This document shows positions 1-10,955 of a DNA stretch of 64,000 bases, one piece after another; position 1 is the first letter of the stretch, and each line of letters begins with the position of its first letter. The stretch is taken from NCBI GenBank assembly GCA_022570795.1, contig JAKUDP010000011.1, forward strand, positions 1,488,001 to 1,552,000. Reading direction: 5' to 3'. Source of the DNA: Sphaerulina vaccinii (lineage: Eukaryota > Ascomycota > Dothideomycetes > Mycosphaerellales > Mycosphaerellaceae). The translations under genes were made by a program, and so were the position numbers. The notes below the pieces were generated by a model. That model ran no database searches. It was not told where the DNA came from and worked only from the letters and a program-made list of their open reading frames with translations.

Positions 1-538
1 CTGGCCATCTGGCTTCTCACTGTTAGCCAGCTTGTCCTCAAGAAATGGTCGCATCTGGAACCGTTCTGTGCTCCGTTTCTGCTTGAACATTAAGGACGAT
101 GAGACAGACTTGGACATGGCACTCATGAGTGGAAATAATGCTATGCTGTTTCAAAAGCTTGTGCACGATGTCGATTGCAGGGACTTTATTGACCATGCGA
201 CGGAACGATCGCGTTCCCTGGAACATGCGCATGTCCTGGAGCTGGAGTGATAGCACTACATGACCTGGAACATAATGGTCAAGACACTCTGACATCAACA
301 GCCTTTGCATACTGCATCTGCTTCCACGACTTTGCCATATTGGATCTGGATGCCACACATACCGCATTGGGTATTATCGTATTGAATGTTCCTGCAGGGT
401 TCGACGGCGTTTACTTGGCACTCACCCCACTGAATAGAGCATACTCAGCTTCGTTACACTTCAACCTCTCGACCTGACCTCGACAGTGACCAAAGAAACC
501 ACAACCTCGAGCCGTGGACAGCGAGGCTCTACTTCACG
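1..538. other. Upstream region of the HET gene
   Basis: No gene is supported here. A minus-strand open frame at 38-367 shows no family motif and is probably chance. The last 100 bases before the ATG at 539 would hold the promoter and 5' leader of the HET gene. Confidence 0.4.
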
Positions 539-2866
539 ATGGACCTTCTGGCATTGGAGGCGGCGCTTCCCGAGCAGATACATGCACCGGCCAGCAGCGC
601 CATTTATCAACATATGGACAGGTCTTGTCGGGAGATCCGCTTGCTGAGGATCATCAACCCTGAAGATGAGCGCCATCAACATACAGACCTGATCGAGTGT
701 GATCTATTTCATGCCCGCCTGCCAGACGATGACCCAGATAGCATCAAAGAACATCTCGAAACAGAAGCGACTATGGCGCAGTTCATTAAGAATATGAAGG
801 AAGCAAACATGAGCTTCTCTGACATTCTAGAGATGGACGAAGAATATGGCCAGCCACAGGACCCAGAAACCATAATCTTTTACAGTGCATTGGCCATCAT
901 ATTTCCGAACATTGTGTTGCCCGATGAGCTCAAGGTTGATTGTGGTTATGCGGATGTGACATGGCCGACTGCTTACCTCTTCACTGCTCTCTCCTATTGC
1001 TGGGGTGACGCTCCGGAGAGGCACGAGATTCGCGTCAACGGGTTTCCATTCATGGTCGGGATGAATCTGCATGAAGCTCTCAAGCAGTTTCAGGCAGACG
1101 GACAATTTGGCTCTCTGTGGATCGACGCGATATGCATCAACCAAGAGGACGATGACGAGAAGAGCTATCAACTTCGATATATGCGCGACGTATACTCGCT
1201 AGCATTCCAGACTGTCATCTGGCTGGGAGTTGAAGAAGAGGATAGCAAGCTTGCTTTGGAAATGATCGAGAACTTTGAAATGACCATATTTCAAGATATG
1301 ATAACACAACATCTTGCTGCAGGCGGCACTCCGCAGGACGATGATCTTCGGTATGATCCCCGCACCATGAACATCGCCAGGGTCCTACAGACGCTCGACT
1401 CACAGGTCGAAGAGCCCTCGAAATACTGGAAAGCAGTTTCTAAGCTTTTGAGCCGACCTTGGTTCTCTAGGATCTGGACCTTGCAAGAGGTCGTCCTGGC
1501 TCGCAATACGAAGGTGCAGATTGGTGAAGGAGAGCTCCCTTGGGACAAAGTCAGAAACTTTGTGGCTATGCTGTATCATCGCAAAGATGTTGGCATTCTT
1601 CTAGCACAACGGGAGGTCCACAATCTAAACACCATAGGCCCGAGAATAGTCGCGCTGGGCACTCTACGCGGCGTCGTGGAGATGAAGCTCGATCTCGAAC
1701 TTTCGGCATTGGTCGCAGTGGCTCGCGGCAAGAGCGCCACCAACCCTCGAGATTATGTGTATGGCTTACTCGGCCTTGCCACTGACAATATCGTGATAGC
1801 CGATTACTCGTTATCAGTGGAAGAAACGTTCATACGAACCACCAAAGCTATCATTGAGTCTTCACGCAGTCTTGACATCATCTGCTTCATGAACAGAATG
1901 TCAAGAGCTACCGGACGTCTACCAGACCTCCCCAGCTGGGCCTACAACTTCGAACAAGGAAGCCCACCCAATCCTCTGCTCGACGTCCGCTTTCAAGGAA
2001 GCGCACTTGCAAAGGAGACGAACAGATGTCTGGAAGAACTTCAAGCCGAATATCACAACGCATGTGGCTCAAGACCATCTGCTGTCACCTACTCCCCAGA
2101 CTCCCGCACGCTGACCACCTCCGGAGCAATCTTCGACACAATCGCCAGTATTGGCGACGTCCTCCACGGCTTACCGCAGAATGGGTTCGATGACGTGGAC
2201 TGGCCGTTCGACAGAACACACAAGAACGCCATTGCACCCATGAACAACCCTTACGTTACAGACGCCGGAATGGTGGAAGCCATCTGGCGCACTCTCATGC
2301 TCAACAGGATTCCACTAGACCCCACCGATCATAAAGAATCTGCCGTGGACAAAATCTGGCCACTGATCGCCAAGCCATGCACAGAAACAGAATACGGACC
2401 ACTCTTTCGCCTTCATCTATGGTACATGCATAATCGCACGTTGAAGATCGCAGGTCGTACTCTTGAAGACTGGTGTAAGATGGCATCAACATACACTCAA
2501 ATGACATCTCGCGGCCCTCTTGGCGTGTCAGAGATCTCGGAAGAAGAAGTCCGAGTCCTAGCAGACATGTCAAACTCGCTTCGATGCAGAAGACTTGCAA
2601 TGACTGCGAAAGGCTATGTTGCTATCGTGCCATACGACGCTAGACAAAACGATGTCGTCGCTATACTCGCTGGACTGAGTGTGCCTGCGCTCTTGCGAGT
2701 CGTAGAGGAGGAAGCAGTCGACAATGGGTCCACAGGAAGTGAGTGGTTTGAGGGTCTGAAGTTCAGTGTCATTGGCGGTGCCTATGTCCATGGGATCATG
2801 GATGGAGAAGCACTTCCTGAGAAAGGAGACAATGCGTATTCGAGGTTCAATGTCAGTCTCATTTGA
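539..2866 (+). CDS. HET-domain protein (heterokaryon incompatibility type)
   Basis: A single-exon 775-residue protein. The HET domain lies at about residues 149-318 and shows the three classic blocks: LSYCWG near 150, WIDAICINQ near 194 and RIWTLQEVV near 311. HET-domain proteins act in nonself recognition between fungal individuals and can trigger programmed cell death, but most family members have no assigned partner. The long C-terminal part (about 330-775) has no domain I recognise; it lacks WD40 or ankyrin repeats, so the recognition partner cannot be inferred. I chose the ATG at 539 because the frame is open from it and the leader ACG before it is acceptable. The gene converges on the minus-strand gene ending at 2953. 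HET genes are abundant and rapidly evolving, so this may be lineage-specific. Family is certain, role is inferred. Confidence 0.9.
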   Translation: MDLLALEAALPEQIHAPASSAIYQHMDRSCREIRLLRIINPEDERHQHTDLIECDLFHARLPDDDPDSIKEHLETEATMAQFIKNMKEANMSFSDILEMDEEYGQPQDPETIIFYSALAIIFPNIVLPDELKVDCGYADVTWPTAYLFTALSYCWGDAPERHEIRVNGFPFMVGMNLHEALKQFQADGQFGSLWIDAICINQEDDDEKSYQLRYMRDVYSLAFQTVIWLGVEEEDSKLALEMIENFEMTIFQDMITQHLAAGGTPQDDDLRYDPRTMNIARVLQTLDSQVEEPSKYWKAVSKLLSRPWFSRIWTLQEVVLARNTKVQIGEGELPWDKVRNFVAMLYHRKDVGILLAQREVHNLNTIGPRIVALGTLRGVVEMKLDLELSALVAVARGKSATNPRDYVYGLLGLATDNIVIADYSLSVEETFIRTTKAIIESSRSLDIICFMNRMSRATGRLPDLPSWAYNFEQGSPPNPLLDVRFQGSALAKETNRCLEELQAEYHNACGSRPSAVTYSPDSRTLTTSGAIFDTIASIGDVLHGLPQNGFDDVDWPFDRTHKNAIAPMNNPYVTDAGMVEAIWRTLMLNRIPLDPTDHKESAVDKIWPLIAKPCTETEYGPLFRLHLWYMHNRTLKIAGRTLEDWCKMASTYTQMTSRGPLGVSEISEEEVRVLADMSNSLRCRRLAMTAKGYVAIVPYDARQNDVVAILAGLSVPALLRVVEEEAVDNGSTGSEWFEGLKFSVIGGAYVHGIMDGEALPEKGDNAYSRFNVSLI

Positions 2867-2952
2867 AAAGGTAAGAGCTCGACAACTGATCACAACGCGG
2901 GTCAATGAATACATATGAACACTACTGACTACACAGACAAGCCATATCAACA

Positions 2953-4017
2953 TCATTTCCTGGCAGCCCTCTTCTGCATATACTTGCGAGCGCTCGGCGA
3001 CAGACTGCTAGGCGTATACTTCCAACTGTTCACAACTCTGGTCGCAGTAGGCGGTACACGTCTTTGCTCTCTCCTCGGTCCAGCCATAAGTCTACGCAAG
3101 ATACCCTTTGGTGCATTCCTAGGCGGCGAAGGCGGCCACTCACCCGCCATGAACTTCTGAAAGCTCTTCCTCTCCTTGTCTCCGGCTTTCCTTGGTGGCG
3201 GCAGCTCGAACTCATCTGCTAGAAGTTGCTCAAAGCTAGGCCGGAATCCAGCTCCAGCTTCGAAGTTCACCTTCTTCGGGATGCCGATACGTGGACGGCG
3301 TGGACTGGTAGGCGAAAAGCCGGTTACGAATCTCTGTTGCTTGACTTTCCTGGCAATTGCTTTGTGACGCGGCGAGAGAGGCCCGGCCTCGATAGAGTCC
3401 TTGCGAATCTGATTCGGGGCCGCAGAGTCGAAGAGCGTAGGACTGGTCTGACCGGTTGCGAGTTCTAATCCCTCATAAAATGCCTCAGGAGGTGGATCAT
3501 CAGCAGCCAGAGCAGCACGCGCCACCAAAGCCCCGTCTTGCTGAAAGAGTCGAAGAATGTATACTTCACTGAAACCCGTCATTCTCGAAAGCCATCGATA
3601 ATGCGCCTCGGAGAACCAGGCGTGATGTCCCACACCATCAATGACGCTGATGGCGGCTGGTTGCCGTCCTTGCACATCCTCGTCCCTGATGCGTGCGAGT
3701 TCAGCCTTAGCCGTCTGCCAATCATCCTCCCCATATCTCTCCTTGAAAGCCAATTTCCTATCACGGACCTGGTCTTTGGCGTATTCTTTGCCTCTCAAGA
3801 GCTTCGCTTCACTATAGATGAACGAGATGAGGAGGGCATCCTCCATAGGGCTGTCGCGCGCATCGGTATATTTCAGCTCGTTGAGCAGAACTTCCACGGC
3901 TCTTGTGACGAGAAGGACGTTGCCCTGGTAGATGGAAATTAAGGAGCCAGGTCGCATATCTCGATCTTGCTCCAATAGGCTGGTGTGTCCAGCACCGAAG
4001 GTTGCGGTGTAGCTCAT
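2953..4017 (-). CDS. Hypothetical protein with basic proline-rich C-terminus
   Basis: An intronless 354-residue protein that I do not recognise. The N-terminal 170 residues look globular (alternating hydrophobic and charged positions; a GVGHHAWFSEAHYRWLS stretch near 130). From about residue 215 onward the chain is basic, rich in serine and proline, with SPRRPRIG, SPRHK and PPSPPRNAPKGIL motifs that would suit phosphorylation by proline-directed kinases. No signal peptide or membrane segment is visible. It starts with ATGAGCTAC at 4017 and ends 86 bp from the HET gene, tail to tail. Codon use resembles its neighbours and the frame is long, so I regard it as a real gene of unknown function. 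Confidence 0.7.
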   Translation of the reverse strand: MSYTATFGAGHTSLLEQDRDMRPGSLISIYQGNVLLVTRAVEVLLNELKYTDARDSPMEDALLISFIYSEAKLLRGKEYAKDQVRDRKLAFKERYGEDDWQTAKAELARIRDEDVQGRQPAAISVIDGVGHHAWFSEAHYRWLSRMTGFSEVYILRLFQQDGALVARAALAADDPPPEAFYEGLELATGQTSPTLFDSAAPNQIRKDSIEAGPLSPRHKAIARKVKQQRFVTGFSPTSPRRPRIGIPKKVNFEAGAGFRPSFEQLLADEFELPPPRKAGDKERKSFQKFMAGEWPPSPPRNAPKGILRRLMAGPRREQRRVPPTATRVVNSWKYTPSSLSPSARKYMQKRAARK

Positions 4018-4706
4018 CTTGCTTTCTGCTTAGTTCTGGTAGGAGTTGGTGATGGTTGTGAGATGCCAGAGAGGCACGACGACCATGAGGAACTTCATGT
4101 CGTTACTGGTGATGCGAGTTCTTTGACGTATTGCCAGATGCGGTATCTTGGCTTTGAAGGCGAAGATCAAGCTAGCGAACAGTGCTCGACTAAGATGAGA
4201 CAAAGGTTGAACATGATCTATCCCAAATGAGCGCTTTCCCGACGGCCAGAATCCTTTGTTCGCGTTTTTGGCATATTGAGATGGGTGGCATGCGTCGACG
4301 AGGTGTATGTGCAAGTCATTGCAAGACTTCAAACCCAATGCGACATTCGTCAGGCATACTCGGACTCTGGTTCTACTCGGTCTGGACACTCATGCTCCTT
4401 TCGGAAAGACCATATTTGGTTCACTGTAGCCACGCAGGAGACTAGACTCCGACTCCCATGGTGACGCCTCGTAAGTGCCTTACTGGACCTGGGAGGTTGC
4501 ATGCAAGTAGCAGATGATGTCGCAGGATGAGGAGAGAGACATCACTTCTGCTCATGTGAGACATACATTCTGCCACATGCTTTGCGCTCTGCGTATACCC
4601 GCGAGACATACTGCTGCGTGCTTCAGACTGCGGCCATGAGCATTAGTACCAACCCGCGAGCAATCGAAATGTTTGTCCTCGTACTCCGATCCACGACGCA
4701 GCAAGC
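4018..4706. other. Divergent intergenic region
   Basis: Lies between two genes transcribed outward (4017 minus, 4707 plus), so it should contain both promoters. I see no repeat, RNA gene or clear regulatory motif. Confidence 0.4.
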
Positions 4707-5432
4707 ATGTCCGCGTCCCATGCCGCGAGCTTGAGAGAAGCCATTGTCTTCCATATACGTACTATTGAGTACGAGGCAGGCACACTTCAACGGCTTCTCA
4801 AGCATGTCCCTCATACCACCGAATGGCATCCCAGCTCTGGTTGTGCTCGACCAGGCCCCATAGACGACCTGCTTTATATATACCATCGCCATCGCTTCCT
4901 CCATCGCAAACCATTGCAGGACCTCTTTCGGGCTCTCTGTACGAATCATGAGTTCGTCAAGCATGCGAGATCACATCTCAAGGAACATACTGCAGACCTC
5001 GACAGTCTAGAACGCTTGACCAGGACCTATGCGTACATGGCCACATATGTCCACAGAGAGTTTGTAGCAGCAAAAGGTGACGACAAGTGGTCTCGGAAAA
5101 GTGGCTTGCCACTGCACGACGAGAGATGCTCTGTCTTGTACGATATCCTCCAGGTCCATCTCGACTGGGCGATGAGCTTGGCAGATGAGGGCAAATCACT
5201 GGACAGGATGGCCGAGAACACATATATCCACCACTTGAGACCTGCAATCGAGCTCTTGGAGAAAGACCAGGACCAGACTATGCAGCAAATTGCCACTATA
5301 TGGTCGGACGAGTGCAAGCGCAACAGGCCAAACCGCATACCGCACGTATACAGTACTGGATTCGCAATGCCACTGCCGCCGCAGCGCTCGACAGCAATGG
5401 ACAATGTATACACCGATGACTACCTTCACTGA
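4707..5432 (+). CDS. Hypothetical helical protein, 241 residues
   Basis: An intronless open frame starting ATGTCCGCG. The protein is probably all alpha-helical: it is rich in charged residues and leucine, with repeated His/Arg clusters (YHRHRFLHRKPLQDLF near 60). There is no signal peptide, membrane segment, zinc motif or recognised domain. The last 35 residues are polar and likely disordered. It is head to head with the gene starting at 4017. I cannot name a family; the amphipathic pattern and length argue that it is a true gene, but expression would need confirming. Confidence 0.55.
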   Translation: MSASHAASLREAIVFHIRTIEYEAGTLQRLLKHVPHTTEWHPSSGCARPGPIDDLLYIYHRHRFLHRKPLQDLFRALCTNHEFVKHARSHLKEHTADLDSLERLTRTYAYMATYVHREFVAAKGDDKWSRKSGLPLHDERCSVLYDILQVHLDWAMSLADEGKSLDRMAENTYIHHLRPAIELLEKDQDQTMQQIATIWSDECKRNRPNRIPHVYSTGFAMPLPPQRSTAMDNVYTDDYLH

Positions 5433-6130
5433 GAGCTATACCGATGGAGCTCGCTGTAGGACAGCCAGACCAGTCGGCCGTATCAATGTGGCAGCAAGTG
5501 AAGGTTCCCACATCAACGCTGGTCGCCCTGCCACCTTCATCGTCGACAGTCACTGCATGCGCTCGATGCCACTCTCCAATACCTTCTATAGACGCCATCG
5601 CGTCAACCTTCTACGACATCCCATAATCATCACCTTGAGTCTTCGAGCTTCGACGAGAACTTCACTCGCCAGGATCTTCACGCGCGCTAGCGTGCAGCTA
5701 ACACACATATCTGCTGCCTAATAGGGCCAAAGACGCCATTGATAGCTCGTGACTGTCGTTTGCGCTTGGACCGTGAAGTGCTCGCCGACCTCCTCCCATT
5801 TGAGAACACCTAAGTCGATTGCTCTTCCACCTCGCACACAACCTTTCCATCAACATACAGATATCATTTCCATCGGTAAGCGCCTCCAGCCCAGCACCTC
5901 AACCACTCACACTGACCTCCCTGCAGATACTACTCGTTCTTATTGCGCTCCTGTTTAGCAGCTCCGCGAATAGTGACATTCATCGCAAGCGAGCACCAGC
6001 ACTTCGAGACGGAACTTCACTGGTAAATCGCACTCGACTTCACACCTCTTAAACTCAGTCTGACTAATCTCCAGTCCCCCTCCACTTCTCTTCATCTGCC
6101 TTCTGCGCCTTTGCGAAGAACGCCACGGTC
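5433..6130 (+). promoter_or_regulatory. Promoter and 5' leader of RBR gene, with two putative leader introns
   Basis: Two well-formed introns can be seen in the presumed 5' UTR. One is 5876-5926 (GTAAGC, CACTGACC branch, CTGCAG; 51 nt). The other is 6023-6074 (GTAAAT, TCTGACTAAT branch, TCTCCAG; 52 nt). Neither interrupts coding sequence. Leader introns before the ATG at 6131 would be consistent with regulated splicing, but no transcript is available to confirm them. Confidence 0.45.
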
Positions 6131-7462
6131 ATGTCGAGAAAGCGCCTCGCGGAGGACAGCATGCCAAGCGGCGAGCGGCCAGCAAAGCGATGCACCGACA
6201 ACAGCGCCAATTCTGCAACACCATCATTCGACTGTGCGATCTGCCTCGACACCATTGAGAACCAGCACCCAATCGACATCAACGGAAACAAATGCTGCAC
6301 AACATGCTTCGATCGGCCAGGCGGATTCCGCGACGACTTCGAGGCGCATCTCAAGCGAGAATTCAAGACTCCAAAGTACGGCGCAGACTCCATCAACTTC
6401 GAACCACTACGCCACCTTTTCAGCACCGCTTTCAACGAACAGTATCAACAGAAGCTTTCAGAGTACGCCGTTCCAGCCGAAGAGCGCGTGTACTGTGCCA
6501 ACGTCAATTGCCGAAGCTTCCTCTCACCTCGCAAAGATCAGGACAGTCCTACCTTTACAACATGCAGCTGCGGAACGAGGACGTGCCACACATGCTCGGA
6601 ACTCATCCCAGTCACCAACTTCCACCTCTGCCAGCCAAAAGCAGAAGATGACGGATTCGAGGGGCTTGAGAAGGGCAAAGAGTACCAGCAGTGTCCGGGA
6701 TGTCCAGCCAAAATCGAACTCGAGTCAGCATGCAATCACATGTTCTGCGACCTCTGCAGCACACATTTCTGCTTCTTGTGCGGTCTCCCAGCCAACATCG
6801 GACAGGGTCACTGGACGCCAGAGGCCGAGTGTGACTACTATGGGCCGAAAGATTCTGGGATGTATGAGCCAGCTCCAGAGGATATTGACTCTGACTCTGA
6901 GTCCGATGACTGGGAGTCTGACGATGACGATTGGGAGTCCGACGACGATGAAGAGATCGATCCAGAAGCAGATCTCGAAGACCTGATCGCAGACCAAGCC
7001 GAAAAGCGATTGAGTGCCAGAGTTCCGGAGACTCTCATGATCGACCTCTACGGACCACCACCGCAGCCACTGACAGATCTTTTCGTGGCTTTCCGTCGCA
7101 ATGCCCGTGTGGTCCTGTATGACTTGCTTCTCGAAAATGATAGGAAGTGTATTCAGCGAATGGCTGAGGAAGAAGACTACTCGGGTCTAGAAGAGATTCC
7201 CATCAGCAGGGCCATGTGCGAACTCATACTCACGATGGACTACATCACACTCCACCAGATTCCTGATCTCGAGACTCGATTCCGCACTTCTCGGTGGATG
7301 CGCAGGGGCCGCGAGGAACTGAGGAGCTTCGCGACGCACATTACGCCAGATCAGTACGCCGACCACCCAGCTCTTGCCGGAGTCATGACCGCATATCAAC
7401 TTGCAATCGATGGTCGTCGTGACGAGCTCGAGGACTACTTGCGATCTTTGGCCGAGCTCTGA
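6131..7462 (+). CDS. RBR-type (RING-IBR-RING-like) ubiquitin ligase
   Basis: An intronless 443-residue protein. A first Cys cluster begins with CAICLDTIENQ at residue 35 and includes CCTTCFDR, an atypical RING. A middle Cys-rich block (YCANVNC, TCSCGTRTCHTC) follows at about 118-165, matching an IBR-like segment. A RING2-like block is at about 188-215, with CPGCPAKIELESACNHMFC and FCFLCG. By analogy with HHARI and parkin, the Cys of ESACNHM would be the catalytic thioester-forming residue. An acidic Asp/Ser/Glu run follows (residues 250-285), then a helical tail. RBR ligases transfer ubiquitin from an E2 through a Cys intermediate; substrate is unknown. A tandem paralog lies 560 bp downstream. 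Family call is strong; activity is inferred from the motif. Confidence 0.85.
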   Translation: MSRKRLAEDSMPSGERPAKRCTDNSANSATPSFDCAICLDTIENQHPIDINGNKCCTTCFDRPGGFRDDFEAHLKREFKTPKYGADSINFEPLRHLFSTAFNEQYQQKLSEYAVPAEERVYCANVNCRSFLSPRKDQDSPTFTTCSCGTRTCHTCSELIPVTNFHLCQPKAEDDGFEGLEKGKEYQQCPGCPAKIELESACNHMFCDLCSTHFCFLCGLPANIGQGHWTPEAECDYYGPKDSGMYEPAPEDIDSDSESDDWESDDDDWESDDDEEIDPEADLEDLIADQAEKRLSARVPETLMIDLYGPPPQPLTDLFVAFRRNARVVLYDLLLENDRKCIQRMAEEEDYSGLEEIPISRAMCELILTMDYITLHQIPDLETRFRTSRWMRRGREELRSFATHITPDQYADHPALAGVMTAYQLAIDGRRDELEDYLRSLAEL

Positions 7463-8025
7463 TTCAGGTTGTACTGGTGCAGAAGTTCTGTTGGAGTGTT
7501 ATGCTTTGCTTTGCGGCCTTGGGCAGGTGGAGGCATGCTTTACCAGGCATGAGCGGGGAGCTATGATAACTTGAGTGGTCAGTCTGAGGAAGACAGTTGT
7601 GTAGTTACATTGATGGGAAAATATGATTGTCATCACCTACCTGCCTCATATTGCCACATTGACAGCCTTGCCAAAGATTAATTGCATTACATTTGACTGA
7701 GGATCAGAAGCTCTCTGGCTTGCTTCAGTCAACCATGCTAGCATAATCGCGGACTGTAAGATTCCGCCACTCCGAAAGCACATCAGAGAGCCAGTGACGA
7801 CTTATCCTCCTCTTCCTGTACACCTGGCGACATCAGAACAGATAGCCACTCATAGAACAGTAATAGGTAGGGTCCACTTCGCTCTCCGCTACCGAGAACT
7901 CAAACTGACGACCAGCCAAATATTTTTACATCTTTTCATATGCACCTTGACAGCGTCTCACCATATCACAAGTCTCCACGTCACCTGCAAGTACGTCGAG
8001 CTCGATTCGGCCGGCCAGTCATCTC
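7463..8025. other. Intergenic region between the two RBR genes
   Basis: Three-prime flank of the first RBR gene and promoter of the second. No distinct feature seen. Confidence 0.4.
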
Positions 8026-9378
8026 ATGGAGAGCACGTCAGATCGATCAGCGAAGCGTCGCAAAAATGCCAACAACCTCCTGAATAATAACAGCAAGGCT
8101 CCGATACTTGTCCCATTCGACTGCATCATCTGCAGCGAGACCATCTACGATCAACAGCCCGTGCCGATCAATGACTATCAATCCTGCGGTTCATGCTTTG
8201 ATCGAGCTGGCGGTTACAGAGACCAGTTCCAAGCCCATCTGCTGAACGAAATGCATCAGCCAAAGTTTGGTGGTGCGATTATAAGGTGGCCAGCCCTGCG
8301 GCATCTCTTTCCACGCAAGTTTGTCGTCGCTTACAATGAGAAGCTCCGCGAGTACGCCGTGCCAGCAGCTCAGCGACTGTATTGCGCGAAAGAGTCCTGC
8401 AGCGAGTATCTTGGTAGCAGAGTATCCTGGCAACGTACAGCGACCGCCGCTGTGTGTCTCTCCAGCCACTGGACGTGCACTTCTTGCTCTGGAAGTATCG
8501 TTGGCTTGGTCGCTGATCACAACTGTGAGAAGACAGGCAAAGAAGAAGCCGATGCGTTCGCGGGACTTGTGAAGGGAGTCCACTACCAAGAATGCCCGAA
8601 GTGCCCTGCGAAGCTCGAGTTAGCAGAGGCTTGCAATCACATGAAGTGCCCCTGTGGTGGACAGTTCTGCTTCATCTGTGGACAATCGGCCGAAGAAGAC
8701 GATGATCACTGGGCGCGATCTGACGGCTGTCCCAGATGGGGTGCTAAAGGTTCACCCGACGCCATCTTTGACGACGACGACGATGATGATTACGATGCCA
8801 TCCTGATGGCTGGGCACGATGAGGCCCTCGAGACGTACCTGTTGTCGATGCAGCGCGACATTGATCACGCCATGCAAAGGCGAGAAGCCGCTGGTCTGAG
8901 TACAGAGAACATGTACAACGATCTGTTCGTGCGCCTGCCCCCAGCCGGACCAGAGCGAAATATCTTCGCTCGCGCTCGACGCACTTATCGCCAGCAGCTA
9001 TACGGAATCCTCCAAGACGTGGGCTACAACCACGCATGACACGTCCACCTAGGTATGGACCGGAATGCCAGTAAAGAGGACCTGTATCCCGTGTACATTG
9101 TTGCAATAATCGCGCTGATTGGCCTCGATTACCTCACTGCCCACTTGGACTCTGATCAGCGTGGTCTCGCTCACGAGCGGTATTATAGACACCTTCGCTA
9201 TGATCGCGAGGAACTTGATCGGGCTCTGCGACAAATCAGAGATACGTCGCATCACGCGCCGCTCTCGGATTTCGAAGGCCTTGCCACCATAATTACGGCG
9301 CACCAGCTCGCTCAGGATAATCGTATCGATGATCTTCGCGACTATCTCTACACCCAGCGCCGCATGAGGCGGTTGTGA
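8026..9378 (+). pseudogene. Second RBR-type gene, interrupted by one in-frame TGA
   Basis: A tandem paralog of the gene at 6131. The first 337 codons carry the same blocks: CIICSETIYDQQ near residue 30, GGYRDQFQAHL, YCAKESCSEYL, and the RING2-like CPKCPAKLELAEACNHMKC with FCFICG, then an Asp-rich run. A TGA at 9037-9039 stops the frame. The same frame resumes at once, and codons 9040-9378 encode a tail clearly related to the paralog's C-terminus (paired segments ILTMDYITLHQ and ALIGLDYLTAH; VMTAYQLAIDGRRDELEDYL and IITAHQLAQDNRIDDLRDYL). Spacing between the blocks is nearly equal in the two copies, so this is a point nonsense change rather than an exon boundary. The only GT...AG pair across it is 34 nt and shifts frame. 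It may be a recent pseudogene, a truncated but working ligase, or a readthrough product (TGAC context). Confidence 0.7.
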
Positions 9379-10955
9379 ATGATACATCGAAGTTCGGAGA
9401 ATGGTCCAAAATGGGCATCTGAGAAACAGCTTGGGAGGGTAGGTAGCTTGCCTAAGAGCGGGCTTTGTTTTCATTAGCGTTTGGGCATTTGTGAGAAAAC
9501 ATCAATATTTCCGGCTGTAGGCTATCATTACTACACGGCGAGAACTATTTGGTCAAAAACTTACATGGTTCCCTTTCCAACCTTGAAAGCATGTCTACTA
9601 CTTATCCTCCAGCACTTGGAAACAACGCAGCTGAGTCATGTTGGTGAAGAATGGGGTTGAATGGCCATGTAAGTGCAGTGCTGAAATTGTGATGCTGTAG
9701 AACGAAGTTCAAGAGATGAAAGACCAACAGCACCCCACGGAGGAAGAGAAAGAGAAAGTGTAAGCTCTCTCGCCGATCGTCAGCACTTTCTGGCTTACAT
9801 TGCTAGCGTATCTTGGCACACTGCAGATCTCCTGACCATGGCGCAACCTCACGTTCTCCACGTGCATGTTCGTCACGTCCATCCTCGCACGGCTTCGTTC
9901 TTGTAACGTCGATGGTTCACCTGTGAGTCCGAAACAGGACGTTTCTGCGCGCAATCCCCAAACATGACACGAACCATGGCTTGAAAAGGGTCGAAATCTC
10001 CTAAAAGCACGTCGTAGGAGGCGTATACAAAGTCTGGGTCAGGCAGCCCCCCTTCCAACGACAACCACACGGACCCTTTCCCGCGACGCATATGCTCATT
10101 TCGCTCCTCCACAGAGTATTGATGTCTCAAACCTTAGCCAGCTTGTCTGCACGACATGCAAGGCTTGCTTGCTACGCGGCATCGCCCGACTACACGTCTG
10201 GCCCTTACTGACCTCTCCAACGTGGTACTGGAAACTCATGGTTTTACAACGTCCGCCTACAGCACGTTTCGAGGCGCCGTCAACGTCGCAATCGGGAAGT
10301 CAAGTAGGCTATTGTTCCCTTTGCTACCTGTGTGAGCTATCGAGCTAATGCACCTTCGACCACGGACTCGAGCCTCGATGGCGTTCATGAGTGGTTTGGT
10401 TTCGCAATTTCGCCGCAAGGTCCTGCTGTTCCTGCAGCATGCAGCGAATACAACCACACGTCAACACCTGTATGGACCTCTGGCGCCCAGTTGGACAGCT
10501 CTTCGCTGCAGACGTTCGCAGGCCCCAGAACTCCGCGGGGCTAACCGTTGTTTCATCCCACCCTTCTAACCAGCTTAGTCCTGGATCTAACGACAGTTCA
10601 GCGACATCAGTCGGCGCTTAACAAGACCTGTAAGTCGTCAGTTTTGTGCTGATGCTAAGAACAAGCCAGCTCGATTCGGAATACGCCACAATATTCATGG
10701 AGCCATCGATAGACGAACATGCCTGACCCATTCGGCGGATACTCCTTCATCAGGCCTGGATGGTTCCCACTGACGCACCGTTGAGTGACCCAAACACTAC
10801 ATAGGGAGCGGTTTGGACCACGCGACAATGAGGAATGTCAACCTTATACCATCGTTGCGCAATCCGGTCACTCAAGCTTCAAGACTCCCACTTCTGTGGC
10901 TTCTTCTGTCGTGCCGCTTGATCGACATTGAAGAACGTTCGACGACATCGACAAC
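9379..10955. other. Gene-poor region, 1.6 kb
   Basis: No gene is well supported. A minus-strand frame at 9873-10130 (85 residues, with a GSVWLSLEGGLPDPDF stretch) is protein-like but lacks family motifs, and I cannot join it to other exons. The last few hundred bases should contain the promoter of the DUF1996/WSC gene. Confidence 0.35.

Noticed and set aside
38..367. A 109-codon minus-strand gene at the left edge
   Set aside because: No family motif, no splice context and unusual composition; not supported.
6111..6986. A 291-codon plus-strand frame
   Set aside because: Shadow of the first RBR gene in another frame; Ser/Thr/Arg composition is typical of frame shadows here.
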